Part shown: positions 42,747-51,717 of the stretch, in pieces
How the letters are laid out: every line of letters begins with the position of its first letter
Position numbering within the stretch: the first letter of the stretch is position 1
Assembly: GCF_900104185.1 (NCBI RefSeq)
Contig: NZ_FNIZ01000006.1
Span: forward strand, 7,112-71,111
Direction of reading: 5' to 3'
Length of the DNA stretch: 64,000 bases
Source: Halobacillus aidingensis
GTDB lineage: Bacteria; Bacillota; Bacilli; Bacillales; Halobacillaceae
Made by a program: the position numbers and the translations under genes
The notes under the pieces: generated by a model
What the model was told of the DNA's origin: nothing
What the model saw: the letters and a program-made list of their open reading frames with translations, nothing else
Databases searched by the model: none

Positions 42747-44612
42747 CTATAACACTTGCTCTAAAACTTTTTTACTAGCTGGAAGCCTATTATTAGCCAA
42801 GTCAATTGCATACTTTTTCAAATCTTCTACACTACTCTCCGCATGATGCTCAACCAAATACTCCACAAGCTGATAATCAAACTCCACCGTCTTCCCAATA
42901 AAGATCTTCGGAAACACCGGCTTCTTATTTACTTCCTTATCACTCAGAAGCTCCTCATACATCTTCTCCCCAGGGCGAATCCCACTAAACTGAATCGGAA
43001 TCTGCTCTTCCGTAAACCCGGAAAGATGGATCAAGTTCTTCGCAAGATCGACAATCTTCACCGGTTCACCCATATCAAGCACAAAAACCTCTCCCCCACG
43101 AGCAAGAGCCCCTGCTTGAAGGACCAGTCTCGAAGCTTCTGGAATAGTCATAAAGTAACGCGTCATATCCGGGTGAGTAACGGTTACCGGCCCACCTGCA
43201 GCAATTTGCTTCTTAAACAGTGGAATAACACTACCACGGCTTCCAAGAACATTACCGAATCGCACAGCAACAAACTTCGTCTGACTTTGTCGCCCAAGGT
43301 TCTGCACAATCATTTCTGCTATTCGTTTCGTGGAACCCATAACGTTAGGCGGGTTGACTGCTTTGTCTGTGGAAACGAGCACAAAGGCTTTTACCCCTGC
43401 ATGGTGAGCAGCTTCGGCAACATTCTTCGTCCCAATCACGTTGTTCTTCACCGCTTCTTTCGGATTTGCTTCCATCAACGGCACATGTTTGTGAGCCGCA
43501 GCGTGGTAAATGTAGGATGGAGCGTAGTCTTGGACGACTTGGAAAATACGCTCTCTGTCCTGAACATCCGCAATGACGGTCACAAGTTCTGTATCAATTT
43601 CGTATTGTTTTAATTCCATATGGATCGTATAAATGCTATTTTCACCATGACCGAGTAAAATGAGTCGTTCCGGACCAAACTTGACGAGCTGGCGGCAAAT
43701 CTCCGAACCTATACTTCCACCGGCACCTGTAACCATAACGGTGCGTCCTTTAACTTCTGATTCGATGGAGTCGATATCGAGTTCCACTGGCTCACGACCG
43801 AGAAGGTCTTCTATCTGCACGTCTCGAATTTGATTCACGGACACATTACCTAGGGCGATATCCTCAATCATCGGAAGCGTTTGGACATTTTTAACAGCTT
43901 TTTTAGACATTTGAATTAAATTTTTTACAACATTTTGCTTAACAGATGGCATTGCCATGACGATATGGTTAATATGATGCTTTTTAGCTAGATTCTCTAT
44001 TTCTTTCGTACTACCCAGGACAGGAAGGCCAGAAATCGTCAGATGGTGCATCTTAAAATCGTCGTCGACAAAACCAATAACATCGCCATTGAACTCTTTA
44101 GAGTTGTTCATTTGTCTGGCAAGCATCCGTCCAGCGGCACCTGCACCGACAATCAATGTGCGTTGGCGATTTGGGTCATTGATGACTTTCGCTTTTTTCA
44201 GCTTAGGGTTGAGTGTTATGCCATAATTTTTATAATACTGCCAGGCGAATCGGACTCCACCAATAAGTAATATATGTAGCATCCAGGTGATGGTCAGAGC
44301 ACGTTCATAGACACTTCCAAACGCCACCCATTGAACGATTACTGCTGTTAATATGGATAATGTCACTACGCCTATAATTCCGATCAATTCTTCTGTGCTG
44401 GCATAACGCCATTTCTTCTTGTACATGCCGGTAATACTGGAAAATAGATGATGGCTGATGAGTAAAGTAGCTGAAAGGACAATCATGACATTGTCAAAGA
44501 CAGCGACGTAAGGATTTAAAAAGAAGTGGGACATGTAAACTGAGAAGAATACGATAAAGGAATCGATCAAAATAAGTAATAGGAGTCTTTTTTTATAAGC
44601 CGTTGTCAACAC
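42747..44612 (-). CDS. Membrane UDP-GlcNAc 4,6-dehydratase, PglF/EpsC-like
   Basis: 621 residues. Four transmembrane helices (about 10-130), a first Rossmann-like segment (RTLIVGAGAAGRMLARQMNN) and a C-terminal SDR domain from about 280: VTGAGGSIGSEICRQL, VIADVQDRERI, YHAAAHKHVPLMEANP and STDKAVNPPNVMGSTKRIAE (Asp-Lys and the Met of this dehydratase type). PglF/CapD-type enzymes convert UDP-GlcNAc to the 4-keto-6-deoxy sugar, the first step of bacillosamine. Starts with GTG (AAGGAGGG 6 bases upstream) and overlaps a 51-residue ORF by 7 bases. Confidence 0.9.
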   Translation of the reverse strand: MLTTAYKKRLLLLILIDSFIVFFSVYMSHFFLNPYVAVFDNVMIVLSATLLISHHLFSSITGMYKKKWRYASTEELIGIIGVVTLSILTAVIVQWVAFGSVYERALTITWMLHILLIGGVRFAWQYYKNYGITLNPKLKKAKVINDPNRQRTLIVGAGAAGRMLARQMNNSKEFNGDVIGFVDDDFKMHHLTISGLPVLGSTKEIENLAKKHHINHIVMAMPSVKQNVVKNLIQMSKKAVKNVQTLPMIEDIALGNVSVNQIRDVQIEDLLGREPVELDIDSIESEVKGRTVMVTGAGGSIGSEICRQLVKFGPERLILLGHGENSIYTIHMELKQYEIDTELVTVIADVQDRERIFQVVQDYAPSYIYHAAAHKHVPLMEANPKEAVKNNVIGTKNVAEAAHHAGVKAFVLVSTDKAVNPPNVMGSTKRIAEMIVQNLGRQSQTKFVAVRFGNVLGSRGSVIPLFKKQIAAGGPVTVTHPDMTRYFMTIPEASRLVLQAGALARGGEVFVLDMGEPVKIVDLAKNLIHLSGFTEEQIPIQFSGIRPGEKMYEELLSDKEVNKKPVFPKIFIGKTVEFDYQLVEYLVEHHAESSVEDLKKYAIDLANNRLPASKKVLEQVL

Positions 44613-44761
44613 ATTCCCTCCTTGTCTAAGCGAGATGCTTTTCGTTGTTTCATAGCTTTAGCCAGTTCCTTTTCTAAGAGTGGCAGCTTTTCATCCGGAG
44701 CTTCGTATTTGATATAACGAATTGTTTTAATCGCAGACTTAGGCAATTTTCTGTTTTTCAT
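44606..44761 (-). CDS. Small basic protein coupled to the dehydratase (51 aa)
   Basis: 51 residues, MKNRKLPKSAIKTIRYIKYE continuing to KASRLDKEGMC. Its last codons contain the AAGGAGGG ribosome binding site of the dehydratase and its TGA stop overlaps the dehydratase's GTG start region, so the two are translationally coupled. Strongly basic and helical. AAAGG lies 11 bases before the ATG, a little far. It could be a true small protein or a leader that exposes the dehydratase start. I do not recognise a family. Confidence 0.5.
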   Translation of the reverse strand: MKNRKLPKSAIKTIRYIKYEAPDEKLPLLEKELAKAMKQRKASRLDKEGMC

Positions 44762-44812
44762 GATCTTTTCACGACCTTTTTCTACATCTGTTGGATATGA
44801 TTAACAATTCAT

Positions 44813-44829
44813 TGTAACTATTTTGTAAC
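44813..44829 (+). promoter_or_regulatory. WalR-like box upstream of the polysaccharide operon
   Basis: TGTAAC-TATTT-TGTAAC matches TGTWAH-N5-TGTWAH on the plus strand, about 50 bases before the 51-aa gene and 200 before the dehydratase, which read on the other strand. Orientation is opposite to the genes, so repression or chance is possible. Confidence 0.45.
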
Positions 44830-44943
44830 ACAAGTTATTGTATCAATATACTTGTATCCTTTAAAGGGGATTCTTGTGGATATTTACATAATTTTTATAT
44901 ATTTTGTAAAAAAACGCTTTCATTTATTATTTTTTGATATAAG

Positions 44944-44980
44944 AAAAGTGATTCCAGCATGTAAAGCCAAAATCACTTCT
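44944..44980 (-). terminator. Terminator after the PHP phosphatase gene
   Basis: 8-bp stem AAGTGATT / AATCACTT closed by extra A-T pairs, with TTTTCTTATA on the minus strand, about 10 bases after the phosphatase stop. Confidence 0.6.
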
Positions 44981-44991
44981 CTACTTATCTA

Positions 44992-45762
44992 CTAAAACAA
45001 ACCAAGAACCTTTTTCTTTTTCTTTACGTGATGTGGCGGCTCTGCCTGCAGGACTTGTCCTGCAATGACATCTTCCGCATTTTCAGAAAGCATGTACACC
45101 ATATCAAGACCATAGTTCTTTCTGACTTCACTGTAGGCTTCTGACATGCAGAAACCGCGGGATGTGGTATTGTGCGCATCGCTTGCAATCAAGTGAGCGA
45201 GGTTCGCTTCGATCAATTGTTCAGAGAACTTCTTGATTTTCTTGCCGAACTTACCGCAGACACTTGCCGCTGTCAGCTGTGCGAATGCTCCTCTTTTCAC
45301 AAACGAGTAAAGAAGGTCAGGATTTTCGATGATCGCTTTATTTCTCTCCGGATGCACAATGACCGGCTGATACCCTGCTACCTGCATATCAAAGAACAGC
45401 TGGGAGGCATAGCGCGGAACGGAACTGGATGGGAATTCGACAAACACATAGTTCGTGTCATCGTTGATTGGAAGAATCTCACTAGCTGACAATCCTTCAA
45501 TCATCTCTCCATATATTCTTGTTTCCTGCCCGGGCAGGACTTGCAGGTCAATCCCTTTTTCCTTGAATGTCCGGTTCAACTCTGCGACTTGAATCTTGAT
45601 GTTGTTTTTATAATTGTTGTACGTTCCGTTGTTATGATGGGGGGTGGCAACAATATGCGTAATGCCATCTTTCACTGCTGCTTCCGCCATCTGGATGCTT
45701 TCTTCGATTGTCTGTGCCCCATCATCAACGCCTGGTAGGATGTGACTGTGAATATCAATCAA
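44992..45762 (-). CDS. PHP-type tyrosine-protein phosphatase, YwqE/CpsB-like
   Basis: 256 residues. The PHP metal site is visible: MIDIHSHILPGVDDGA at the N-terminus, THIVATPHHNNGTY, VIVHPERNKAI and ASDAHNTTSRGF. CpsB/YwqE-type enzymes dephosphorylate the tyrosine kinase (and its Tyr cluster) that controls chain length of the polysaccharide. The kinase gene lies upstream on the same strand, but a strong terminator separates them, so the phosphatase probably has its own promoter. Confidence 0.93.
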   Translation of the reverse strand: MIDIHSHILPGVDDGAQTIEESIQMAEAAVKDGITHIVATPHHNNGTYNNYKNNIKIQVAELNRTFKEKGIDLQVLPGQETRIYGEMIEGLSASEILPINDDTNYVFVEFPSSSVPRYASQLFFDMQVAGYQPVIVHPERNKAIIENPDLLYSFVKRGAFAQLTAASVCGKFGKKIKKFSEQLIEANLAHLIASDAHNTTSRGFCMSEAYSEVRKNYGLDMVYMLSENAEDVIAGQVLQAEPPHHVKKKKKVLGLF

Positions 45763-45954
45763 AAGACCTACTCCCCTCTAAATTTTCTACACCTATTGTT
45801 ATAATTCTATCTCTATTTTTATAATCTGATAATGATTATACCAATTATATACATCTTTTTGAAGGGATTCTCACGGTTTTTTAAAATAAATAGCTTCTTT
45901 TTAAAAAATATCACTCTATTTGTGAGATTCATATATTTTTTTTGAAAAAGGCAC

Positions 45955-45984
45955 AAAAAAGAAGAGCTGGGGCAGCTCTTCTTA
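45955..45984 (-). terminator. Terminator after the tyrosine kinase gene
   Basis: AAGAAGAGCT / AGCTCTTCTT stem with TTTTTTG following on the minus strand, 5 bases after the kinase stop. Confidence 0.85.
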
Positions 45985-45988
45985 CAAA

Positions 45989-46693
45989 CTATTGTCCGTA
46001 ATAGTAATAATAATTGCTGGATTTTAAATCTTGATCGTTGAGAACGACTCCTAAAATATTCGCTTTGGCTTGTTCCAGTGTTTCTTTTGCTTTAACAGCC
46101 GCTTCTTTCTCTGTCTGCTTACTGCGAACGACAAGTAGCACACCATCTACGAAGTTTGATAAGACTTGTGAGTCAGTCACCGCAAGTACCGGGGGTGTAT
46201 CAAAAACAATCATATCGTACGTTTGTTTCGCTTCTTCGATAAACTGCTTCATTTTATTAGAGCCAAGCAATTCTGACGGATTTGGAGGGATCGGACCGCA
46301 GGTAATAACATCAAGGTTGTCTACATCGGTTTCACGGGCGAGTTCAGTCACTCGCTGCTTACCTACAAGATAATTGCTCAAACCACTCGTATTGGATACG
46401 CGGAATGTGTAATGCACCGTCGGCTTCCTTAAATCCGCATCAATCAACAATGTCTTCTTCCCTTGCTGGGCAAAGACGGTTGCTGTATTTGCTGTTGTAA
46501 TGGACTTTCCTTCCGATGGGCTTGCAGAGGTAACGAGCATCGTTTCCAACTCGCTGTCTACGGTTGTAAACTGCAAGTTTGTACGGATCGTACGAAACTG
46601 TTCTGCGATTGGTGATTTCGGATTTTCATTGGCTATAATATTTCGAGCTCTCGTATTTACCATCTGTTTCTTTTTACGTGCCAACAGACTCAC
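45989..46693 (-). CDS. Bacterial tyrosine kinase, YwqD/CpsD-like
   Basis: 234 residues. Walker A in ASPSEGKSITTANTATVFAQ, Walker A' KKTLLIDADLRKPT, Walker B MIVFDTPPVLAVTD, and a C-terminal Tyr cluster SSNYYYYYGQ (about 225-234). It belongs to BY-kinases split into a cytoplasmic kinase and a separate membrane activator. The activator gene (Wzz-like) overlaps its start by 20 bases. The pair controls export and polymer length of the polysaccharide made by the downstream genes. Confidence 0.95.
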   Translation of the reverse strand: MSLLARKKKQMVNTRARNIIANENPKSPIAEQFRTIRTNLQFTTVDSELETMLVTSASPSEGKSITTANTATVFAQQGKKTLLIDADLRKPTVHYTFRVSNTSGLSNYLVGKQRVTELARETDVDNLDVITCGPIPPNPSELLGSNKMKQFIEEAKQTYDMIVFDTPPVLAVTDSQVLSNFVDGVLLVVRSKQTEKEAAVKAKETLEQAKANILGVVLNDQDLKSSNYYYYYGQ

Positions 46694-47432
46694 CTCTCAT
46701 TTCTGTCACGTTCGACTTTTTTCGGGATCGGCCCGGAGCTGGGAGTTCATCAGCAGTTATCGTAGAGACCACCCCAAGGACGGGTAAAACAAGACTTTCT
46801 TCGATATCTTGTTCACTCTTAATTGAGTTATCTAAGTATTCCAGTAAGAATGCAATTCCTACACCAATCATAAGGCCAACGATTAGAGCAATGGCAATAT
46901 TCAATGCCGGGTTCGGGCTTACAGGAGAAGGATCAGATCCAACTTCTGCACTTGATAACACATTGACGTTATCGACGTTCATCAGTTGTGGTACTTCTTC
47001 TTTAAATACGCGAACCGTCGTATTCGTCAGGTCGGCAGCAAGCATCGCATTACTGTCCGTTGCTGTCACGCTCACGACTTGGGATTGTTCAGAACTTGAA
47101 ACCTGCAATTTTTCTGCCAATGTAGCAGAGGAGTAATCTACTCCAAGTTCTTCAACAACGATATCTAAAACTCTTGGACTTTTGATGATATCGTTATATG
47201 TATTAATCAGCTCCACATTCGTACGGATGTCATTGATATCATACGGGGTATTCTCCTGTTGACCTTGAGACTGACTGACAATGAATTGTGAAGACGCTTG
47301 ATACGTGGGAGTGACTAGGAAAAAGGTGTACGCCGCACTTAGTCCTGCCGCTAAAATGGCCAAGCTGATGATCAGCCCTATACGTTTCTTCAGTACCTCG
47401 AAAATCTCTTTCAAGGAAATTGTTTCCTCCAT
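46674..47432 (-). CDS. Chain-length determinant/kinase activator, Wzz-type (YwqC/CapA-like)
   Basis: 252 residues. Two transmembrane helices (about 18-38 and 175-195) flank an extracytoplasmic domain rich in beta structure (TPTYQASSQFIVSQSQGQQE, YNDIIKSPRVLDIVVEELGV). The second helix is followed by a cytoplasmic tail that activates the adjacent kinase. PNPALNIAIALIVGLMIGVG is the Pro-rich TM2 signature of Wzz proteins. The first gene of the leftward regulatory unit; the kinase starts inside its end. Confidence 0.93.
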   Translation of the reverse strand: MEETISLKEIFEVLKKRIGLIISLAILAAGLSAAYTFFLVTPTYQASSQFIVSQSQGQQENTPYDINDIRTNVELINTYNDIIKSPRVLDIVVEELGVDYSSATLAEKLQVSSSEQSQVVSVTATDSNAMLAADLTNTTVRVFKEEVPQLMNVDNVNVLSSAEVGSDPSPVSPNPALNIAIALIVGLMIGVGIAFLLEYLDNSIKSEQDIEESLVLPVLGVVSTITADELPAPGRSRKKSNVTEMRGESVGT

Positions 47433-47706
47433 GAATAAACCTCCTGTTGTTTGTCGAATAAACAGATATCAGCATTATAGCATAAGATATCTTTCTATTG
47501 ACCTTGGAATCTAGAATCTTTAACTATTTTTTTACAAAGAAATGACGTCTTTCTAAAATTAATTATCGGTTATCTCTTCGACAAATTGTAGGATAAACCG
47601 ATATATATAGTGAAAACACGACAATTATCCTAGTATTCCGATTTTTCTCTATCCGAGGTACAATAAGAGGAATTGGTACTAGTTTCTAAGAAAGGAATGT
47701 GATGTG

Positions 47707-49677
47707 ATGAACGTCAAAAGACTGCTGGTTTTTATCGCTCTGCTCGGTATAGCGGCGGCTGCCACTATTTTCACAGTAAATGCTGTCCAGGCGAATACGC
47801 TTGAAGAGCAGTATGAGCGTGCAAATGAAGCTTTCCAAGCAGAAGAATTCGAAAAGAGTGTGGAGCTGTATTTAGAAGTACTGGAGATGGACGCTTCCCA
47901 TCAGGAAGCAAGACGGAAACTTGCGCAATCCTACATACATTTAGACCGGATGGAAGAAGCTGTGCAAACCTTGAATGAAGGAATCTATGCTGCACCTGAA
48001 GCGGGTGCTTTATACACCCTTCTATCTGACGTGTATAGTAACGAAGGAGATATCGAAAAAGCGTACCGGACGCTAAAAAAAGGCCTCCGCTATAGTGAAG
48101 ACCCATCTGTTCAAGAAACTTACGATCATCTTCTCTCCAAAATCACCATCGACGGAGAAAGAAGGTATGTCCAAGAAGGTTACGAACGGGAATACCACCT
48201 TGTCTGGTCGGATGGCGATGGAAATCATTATCCACTTGAAGCAGAATGGACGGTCGAGGATCCGACGATTGGAGAAGTGACTCCTGTGGAAGAAGAGCCT
48301 GCAGTTACGGTAAAGGGGATAAAAACCGGCCAGACAGATGTTGTAGTTACTTGGGAGGATTTCACCCAAACGATGAATGTCAACGTCGAAGAACAGGTAT
48401 TGGAAGAAGTCACCTTTTCACCTGAAGAATTGGACGCGTTCTCTCTCGGAGAAAGTCTTACTATTGAAGCAACAGGCAAAGATGCGGCCGGTGAAGAGAT
48501 GTCCTTTGAACCGGAATGGGCAGTAACGGAAGGAAAAGTTCAACTCACGTCCGACGGTCCATCAGCCACATTAACGGCTGAAGAGTCCGGATTGGATGTG
48601 TTAACTCTCTCCTATCAAGACTTTACGAAAGAACTTCCGGTGATGGTTGAAGGGGAAAGCGAATCCGAATCCTTCATCCAAACAAACGTTGAAGGACAAG
48701 GCCGTATTGCTGTTACACCAGATCAAGAGAGTTATGAAACGGGAGATGTCGTTCAGCTTCAAGCCATTGGAGAACAAGGCTGGACGTTCGTCCGTTGGAC
48801 AGGCGATATCGAAGGAACTCAGAGCACCATTGAGCATACGATCGATGGACACCTGAATGTCACCGCCATCTTTGAATCCAATAGTCATGAGTTAAACCTT
48901 ACGATTGAAGGAGAAGGCGAAATATTCCGTGACTCCCTCACCAACACCTACTCGCATGGTGAGACCATCTCGTTGCGGGCACGTCCAGCCACTGGGTGGA
49001 CATTCGCCGCCTGGGAAGGTGATCTGACATCATCAACAACCTCTGCTCGCTTGACGTTTGATGAGGATAAGCAGGTGCGAGCCGTTTTCGTTGAAGAAGA
49101 ACAGGATGAGGACGAGGAAGTGCAAGAAGAAGAGGAACAAGAAGAAGTAAAAGAAACAACGAAATACCGACTGAACGTAGGGAAGAGCGGAAAAGGTACG
49201 ATTAAGCAAAGTCGGTCCGGCTCAAGCTTTGAAGATGGATTACTTGTTACGTTAACCGCTACTCCATCTAATGGTTATGAGTTTGTCGGTTGGCGGGGAG
49301 ATGTTAATCATTCGTCCCGTACAGTTACAATTAAAATGAACAGTCATTATTCTGTAAAGGCCGTGTTCCAAGAGGTCACCCAGGAACCTGATCCCGAGCC
49401 TGAGCCAGACCCCCAACCTGAACCAGAGCCCGAACCGGAACTCTACACATTAACAACATCCACGGATGGACAAGGGTATATTCGAGTTTCCAAACAGACG
49501 GTACCCGCGGGGCAAAGGATCTCCGTTCAAGCCATTCCAGCTGAAGGTTGGACGTTTGTCCGATGGGAAGGCGAAACATCAGGAGGGTCGACAAGCACTT
49601 CGATAAAGATGAACCGAAACAAACATGTCACGGCAGTATTTAAACAAGTGAACGAATCTGATGTAGAAGAAGAATAA
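47707..49677 (+). CDS. Secreted TPR plus bacterial-repeat (W-F-W-G) surface protein
   Basis: 656 residues. Signal peptide (1-31, ending VQA), TPR region (about 34-145), a beta-rich linker with Ig-like strands (about 155-325), and four repeats of about 75 residues each centred on W-x-F-x-x-W motifs: GWTFVRWTGDIEG, GWTFAAWEGDLTS, GYEFVGWRGDVNH and GWTFVRWEGETSG. These match Listeria-Bacteroides type repeats (InlB_B/bacterial repeat). Acidic, Pro-Glu-rich linkers separate repeats 2-3 and 3-4. No SLH, LPXTG or TM anchor was seen. Probably a wall-associated or secreted scaffold. Confidence 0.85.
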   Translation: MNVKRLLVFIALLGIAAAATIFTVNAVQANTLEEQYERANEAFQAEEFEKSVELYLEVLEMDASHQEARRKLAQSYIHLDRMEEAVQTLNEGIYAAPEAGALYTLLSDVYSNEGDIEKAYRTLKKGLRYSEDPSVQETYDHLLSKITIDGERRYVQEGYEREYHLVWSDGDGNHYPLEAEWTVEDPTIGEVTPVEEEPAVTVKGIKTGQTDVVVTWEDFTQTMNVNVEEQVLEEVTFSPEELDAFSLGESLTIEATGKDAAGEEMSFEPEWAVTEGKVQLTSDGPSATLTAEESGLDVLTLSYQDFTKELPVMVEGESESESFIQTNVEGQGRIAVTPDQESYETGDVVQLQAIGEQGWTFVRWTGDIEGTQSTIEHTIDGHLNVTAIFESNSHELNLTIEGEGEIFRDSLTNTYSHGETISLRARPATGWTFAAWEGDLTSSTTSARLTFDEDKQVRAVFVEEEQDEDEEVQEEEEQEEVKETTKYRLNVGKSGKGTIKQSRSGSSFEDGLLVTLTATPSNGYEFVGWRGDVNHSSRTVTIKMNSHYSVKAVFQEVTQEPDPEPEPDPQPEPEPEPELYTLTTSTDGQGYIRVSKQTVPAGQRISVQAIPAEGWTFVRWEGETSGGSTSTSIKMNRNKHVTAVFKQVNESDVEEE

Positions 49678-49680
49678 AGG

Positions 49681-49715
49681 AAAAGCCATGAGATCACTGT
49701 GATCTCATGGCTTTT
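49681..49715 (+). terminator. Bidirectional palindromic terminator
   Basis: AAAAGCCATGAGATCAC / GTGATCTCATGGCTTTT, an almost perfect palindrome with A/T tracts on both sides, serving the repeat protein and the converging GT gene. Confidence 0.9.
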
Positions 49716-49721
49716 CTACTT

Positions 49722-50807
49722 TCATTGTGTATAAATGTTTATGATCCGCTCCAGCATCACTTCTTCATCATTCTCCTGAGCAAGCTGTTCTCCTCTTTGA
49801 ACTCTAGCCTCTCTTAAGGAAGCATCATTCAACACTTTGGCCATTCCTTCTTCAAGAGATTGAGCATCCTTCGGGTGAACAAGCTCCCCCGCTCCGTCTT
49901 TCAGAAGATAAGACAACCCACCGACATCAGAAGCAACGACTGGGGTATGGGCGGACATCGCTTCAAGCGCGACAAGTCCGAATCCTTCGATATGGGACGG
50001 CAGGACGAAAAGGTCAGCTGCTGCCATCCACTTCCCGACAGTCGCCTGATCTTTCGTTCCATGGAAGTGGACACGGTCTTTTTGATCAGAATGAATCGAA
50101 GACTTTAGTTCCTGTAAGTAACTATCACTCTTCTTGCTTCCGACGATATGGAGCTCGAGATCCTCTGATTTTTCATTCAAGGACTGGAAAGCAACCAATA
50201 ATTCACGCAAACCTTTTGCTTCAATCAAGTTTCCAACAAAAAGAATGTGACGGTCTTCTGTTGAGAGGCCGAGTTCCTGCTTCGTCGCCTCTTTCGGCCT
50301 CGGAGCGAAGACGTTCCGGTTCACTCCCATGTTGATGACAGAAACACTGGATTCCGCAATGCCAAACCCTTGGATGACTTCTTCTTTCAGTGCTTCTCCA
50401 ACGACAATGACATGATCCGCTTCTTTCAAAATATATCCTGTCATCTTCCGGATCCACTTGTTCTTTTTCGCCATCTGATCGAGGTCCCCACCGTGGGAAG
50501 TGACGACAAGCTTCGTCCCGAAGAGCTTCTTGAATAGGAGTGCAGGCAGCCCGCTTGGAAAGATGTAGTGGGCATGGACGACATCGTAGTTACGGCCGGA
50601 CGGCAGTTTACTGAGCGTTTTCAGGAGCCAAAGGCCGTACTTTTTCAAAAGATTTACTTTCCCGCCACGATTATCACGGTTGACGGCGATGTCGATCTTC
50701 AGCCCCTTTTTCTTCAAAGCTTCGACCTGATTCTTAACAAAGATTCCGTAGGTCGGGTTCTTCCGACTGGGATACATATTACTGATAACTAGTACACGTT
50801 TACTCAT
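49722..50807 (-). CDS. Glycosyltransferase family 4
   Basis: 361 residues. N-terminal RVLVISNMYPSRKNPTYGIF, central TSHGGDLDQMAKKNKWIRKM and donor-domain SHIEGFGLVALEAMSAHTPV with the Ex7E pair. Start at 50807 (GGGGAGG 8 bases upstream) instead of an in-frame start at 50828. It precedes a PIG-L deacetylase and a MurJ-like flippase on the same strand and belongs to a second glycan set. Similar to teichuronic acid/EPS GT4 enzymes; substrate unknown. Confidence 0.87.
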   Translation of the reverse strand: MSKRVLVISNMYPSRKNPTYGIFVKNQVEALKKKGLKIDIAVNRDNRGGKVNLLKKYGLWLLKTLSKLPSGRNYDVVHAHYIFPSGLPALLFKKLFGTKLVVTSHGGDLDQMAKKNKWIRKMTGYILKEADHVIVVGEALKEEVIQGFGIAESSVSVINMGVNRNVFAPRPKEATKQELGLSTEDRHILFVGNLIEAKGLRELLVAFQSLNEKSEDLELHIVGSKKSDSYLQELKSSIHSDQKDRVHFHGTKDQATVGKWMAAADLFVLPSHIEGFGLVALEAMSAHTPVVASDVGGLSYLLKDGAGELVHPKDAQSLEEGMAKVLNDASLREARVQRGEQLAQENDEEVMLERIINIYTQ

Positions 50808-50827
50808 AGATGAATCCTCCCCGGCCA

Positions 50828-51712
50828 CTATTTGATCGAGTGACGATAGAAATCTTTTTTTTGGTCATAGTTTTTGAAGATCGCCCACAGCAGCGTATCC
50901 GTGCGGTTTACTTGCTTGAACGTTTTCGGGAAGTTGATTTCCTTTTCTTTCAGCGTGTCACAGTGCTTAATGAACGCATCCTTGTCCAGTTGGATGTACC
51001 CTTCGGCCGATTGCACGGAGGGTTTGGCGAGATTTCCTTTCAGCTGGTTCAACTCAAGGAAGCCGTCGAAAGCAATTGCCTGGGAAGCGAACACTTCCGT
51101 CGCCTGGACCTTCTTGCCGTACTGATCAGATGTATCAATAAGACAGTTGATGAAGTCCGGTGGAAACGCACAATTGATCTCGTACATACGGACAATTCCT
51201 CGGTAATCCATTTGTTTCAGCGTGTCCGCGAGAAGCTGGGCGGTTGCCGTGTGATCGGTGTGGGCATCGACATAAGGTGTTGTATAAATGACATCAGGTG
51301 AAACTTCTTCGATCTTTTGTTTAAGAAATTGGATATTCTCTTCACTACTAGATACGCCGCCATCAGGAAGGTCCATATAAGAAACGTCGGATAGTTTCAG
51401 AATGTCCATCACTTGATGGATTTCCTCTTTACGGCTTTGTTTCAGTTCTTCCTCACTTAAATCACTGACACTTCCGCCTCCATCGGTCATAAAAAGGCAG
51501 TAAATCTCGGCGCCATGTTCGGCATGTTTACGGAGGGTCGCTCCAGGCCCGATGGTTTCATCATCCATGTGAGGCGCGAGGACAAGCACCTTTTTCTCCT
51601 CTTCTAGAGACGTTACATCTAAGTCGGCACTATAATGTCTTTTCAAAATTCTACGCGTGACAGGTCGGTTGACCGGTCTTGCGATATTCATTAAGGTTTC
51701 TTTTCTATTCAT
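50828..51712 (-). CDS. PIG-L/LmbE family deacetylase
   Basis: 294 residues. The zinc-binding motif is VLAPHMDDETIGPGATLRKH (PHxDDE, about 45-60) and the second motif VDAHTDHTATAQLLADTL (HxDH, about 150). PIG-L enzymes remove N-acetyl groups from GlcNAc residues in small molecules or lipid-linked sugars. Here it lies between a GT4 gene and a MurJ-like flippase, so it probably deacetylates a sugar of a lipid-linked oligosaccharide. The start at 51712 has a weak TAGGGATT upstream. Confidence 0.9.
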   Translation of the reverse strand: MNRKETLMNIARPVNRPVTRRILKRHYSADLDVTSLEEEKKVLVLAPHMDDETIGPGATLRKHAEHGAEIYCLFMTDGGGSVSDLSEEELKQSRKEEIHQVMDILKLSDVSYMDLPDGGVSSSEENIQFLKQKIEEVSPDVIYTTPYVDAHTDHTATAQLLADTLKQMDYRGIVRMYEINCAFPPDFINCLIDTSDQYGKKVQATEVFASQAIAFDGFLELNQLKGNLAKPSVQSAEGYIQLDKDAFIKHCDTLKEKEINFPKTFKQVNRTDTLLWAIFKNYDQKKDFYRHSIK

Positions 51713-51717
51713 AATCC

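Noticed and set aside
44900-44925. Partial CcpA cre-like sequence (TGAAAGCGTTTTTT on the minus strand)
   Set aside because: Only the first half fits the consensus; the 3' end lacks CA, so it is not reported as a site.
45763-45988. Possible EAR-type antitermination RNA in the polysaccharide operon, as in Bacillus eps
   Set aside because: The region between kinase and phosphatase genes holds only a strong terminator and AT-rich sequence; I could not find the EAR hairpin pattern.
49722-51712. GT4 plus PIG-L deacetylase pair considered as bacillithiol genes bshA/bshB
   Set aside because: Sequence of the GT start (RVLVISNMYPSRKNPTYGIF) is teichuronic/EPS-like, and the pair sits with a flippase and not with the usual bacillithiol gene neighbours.
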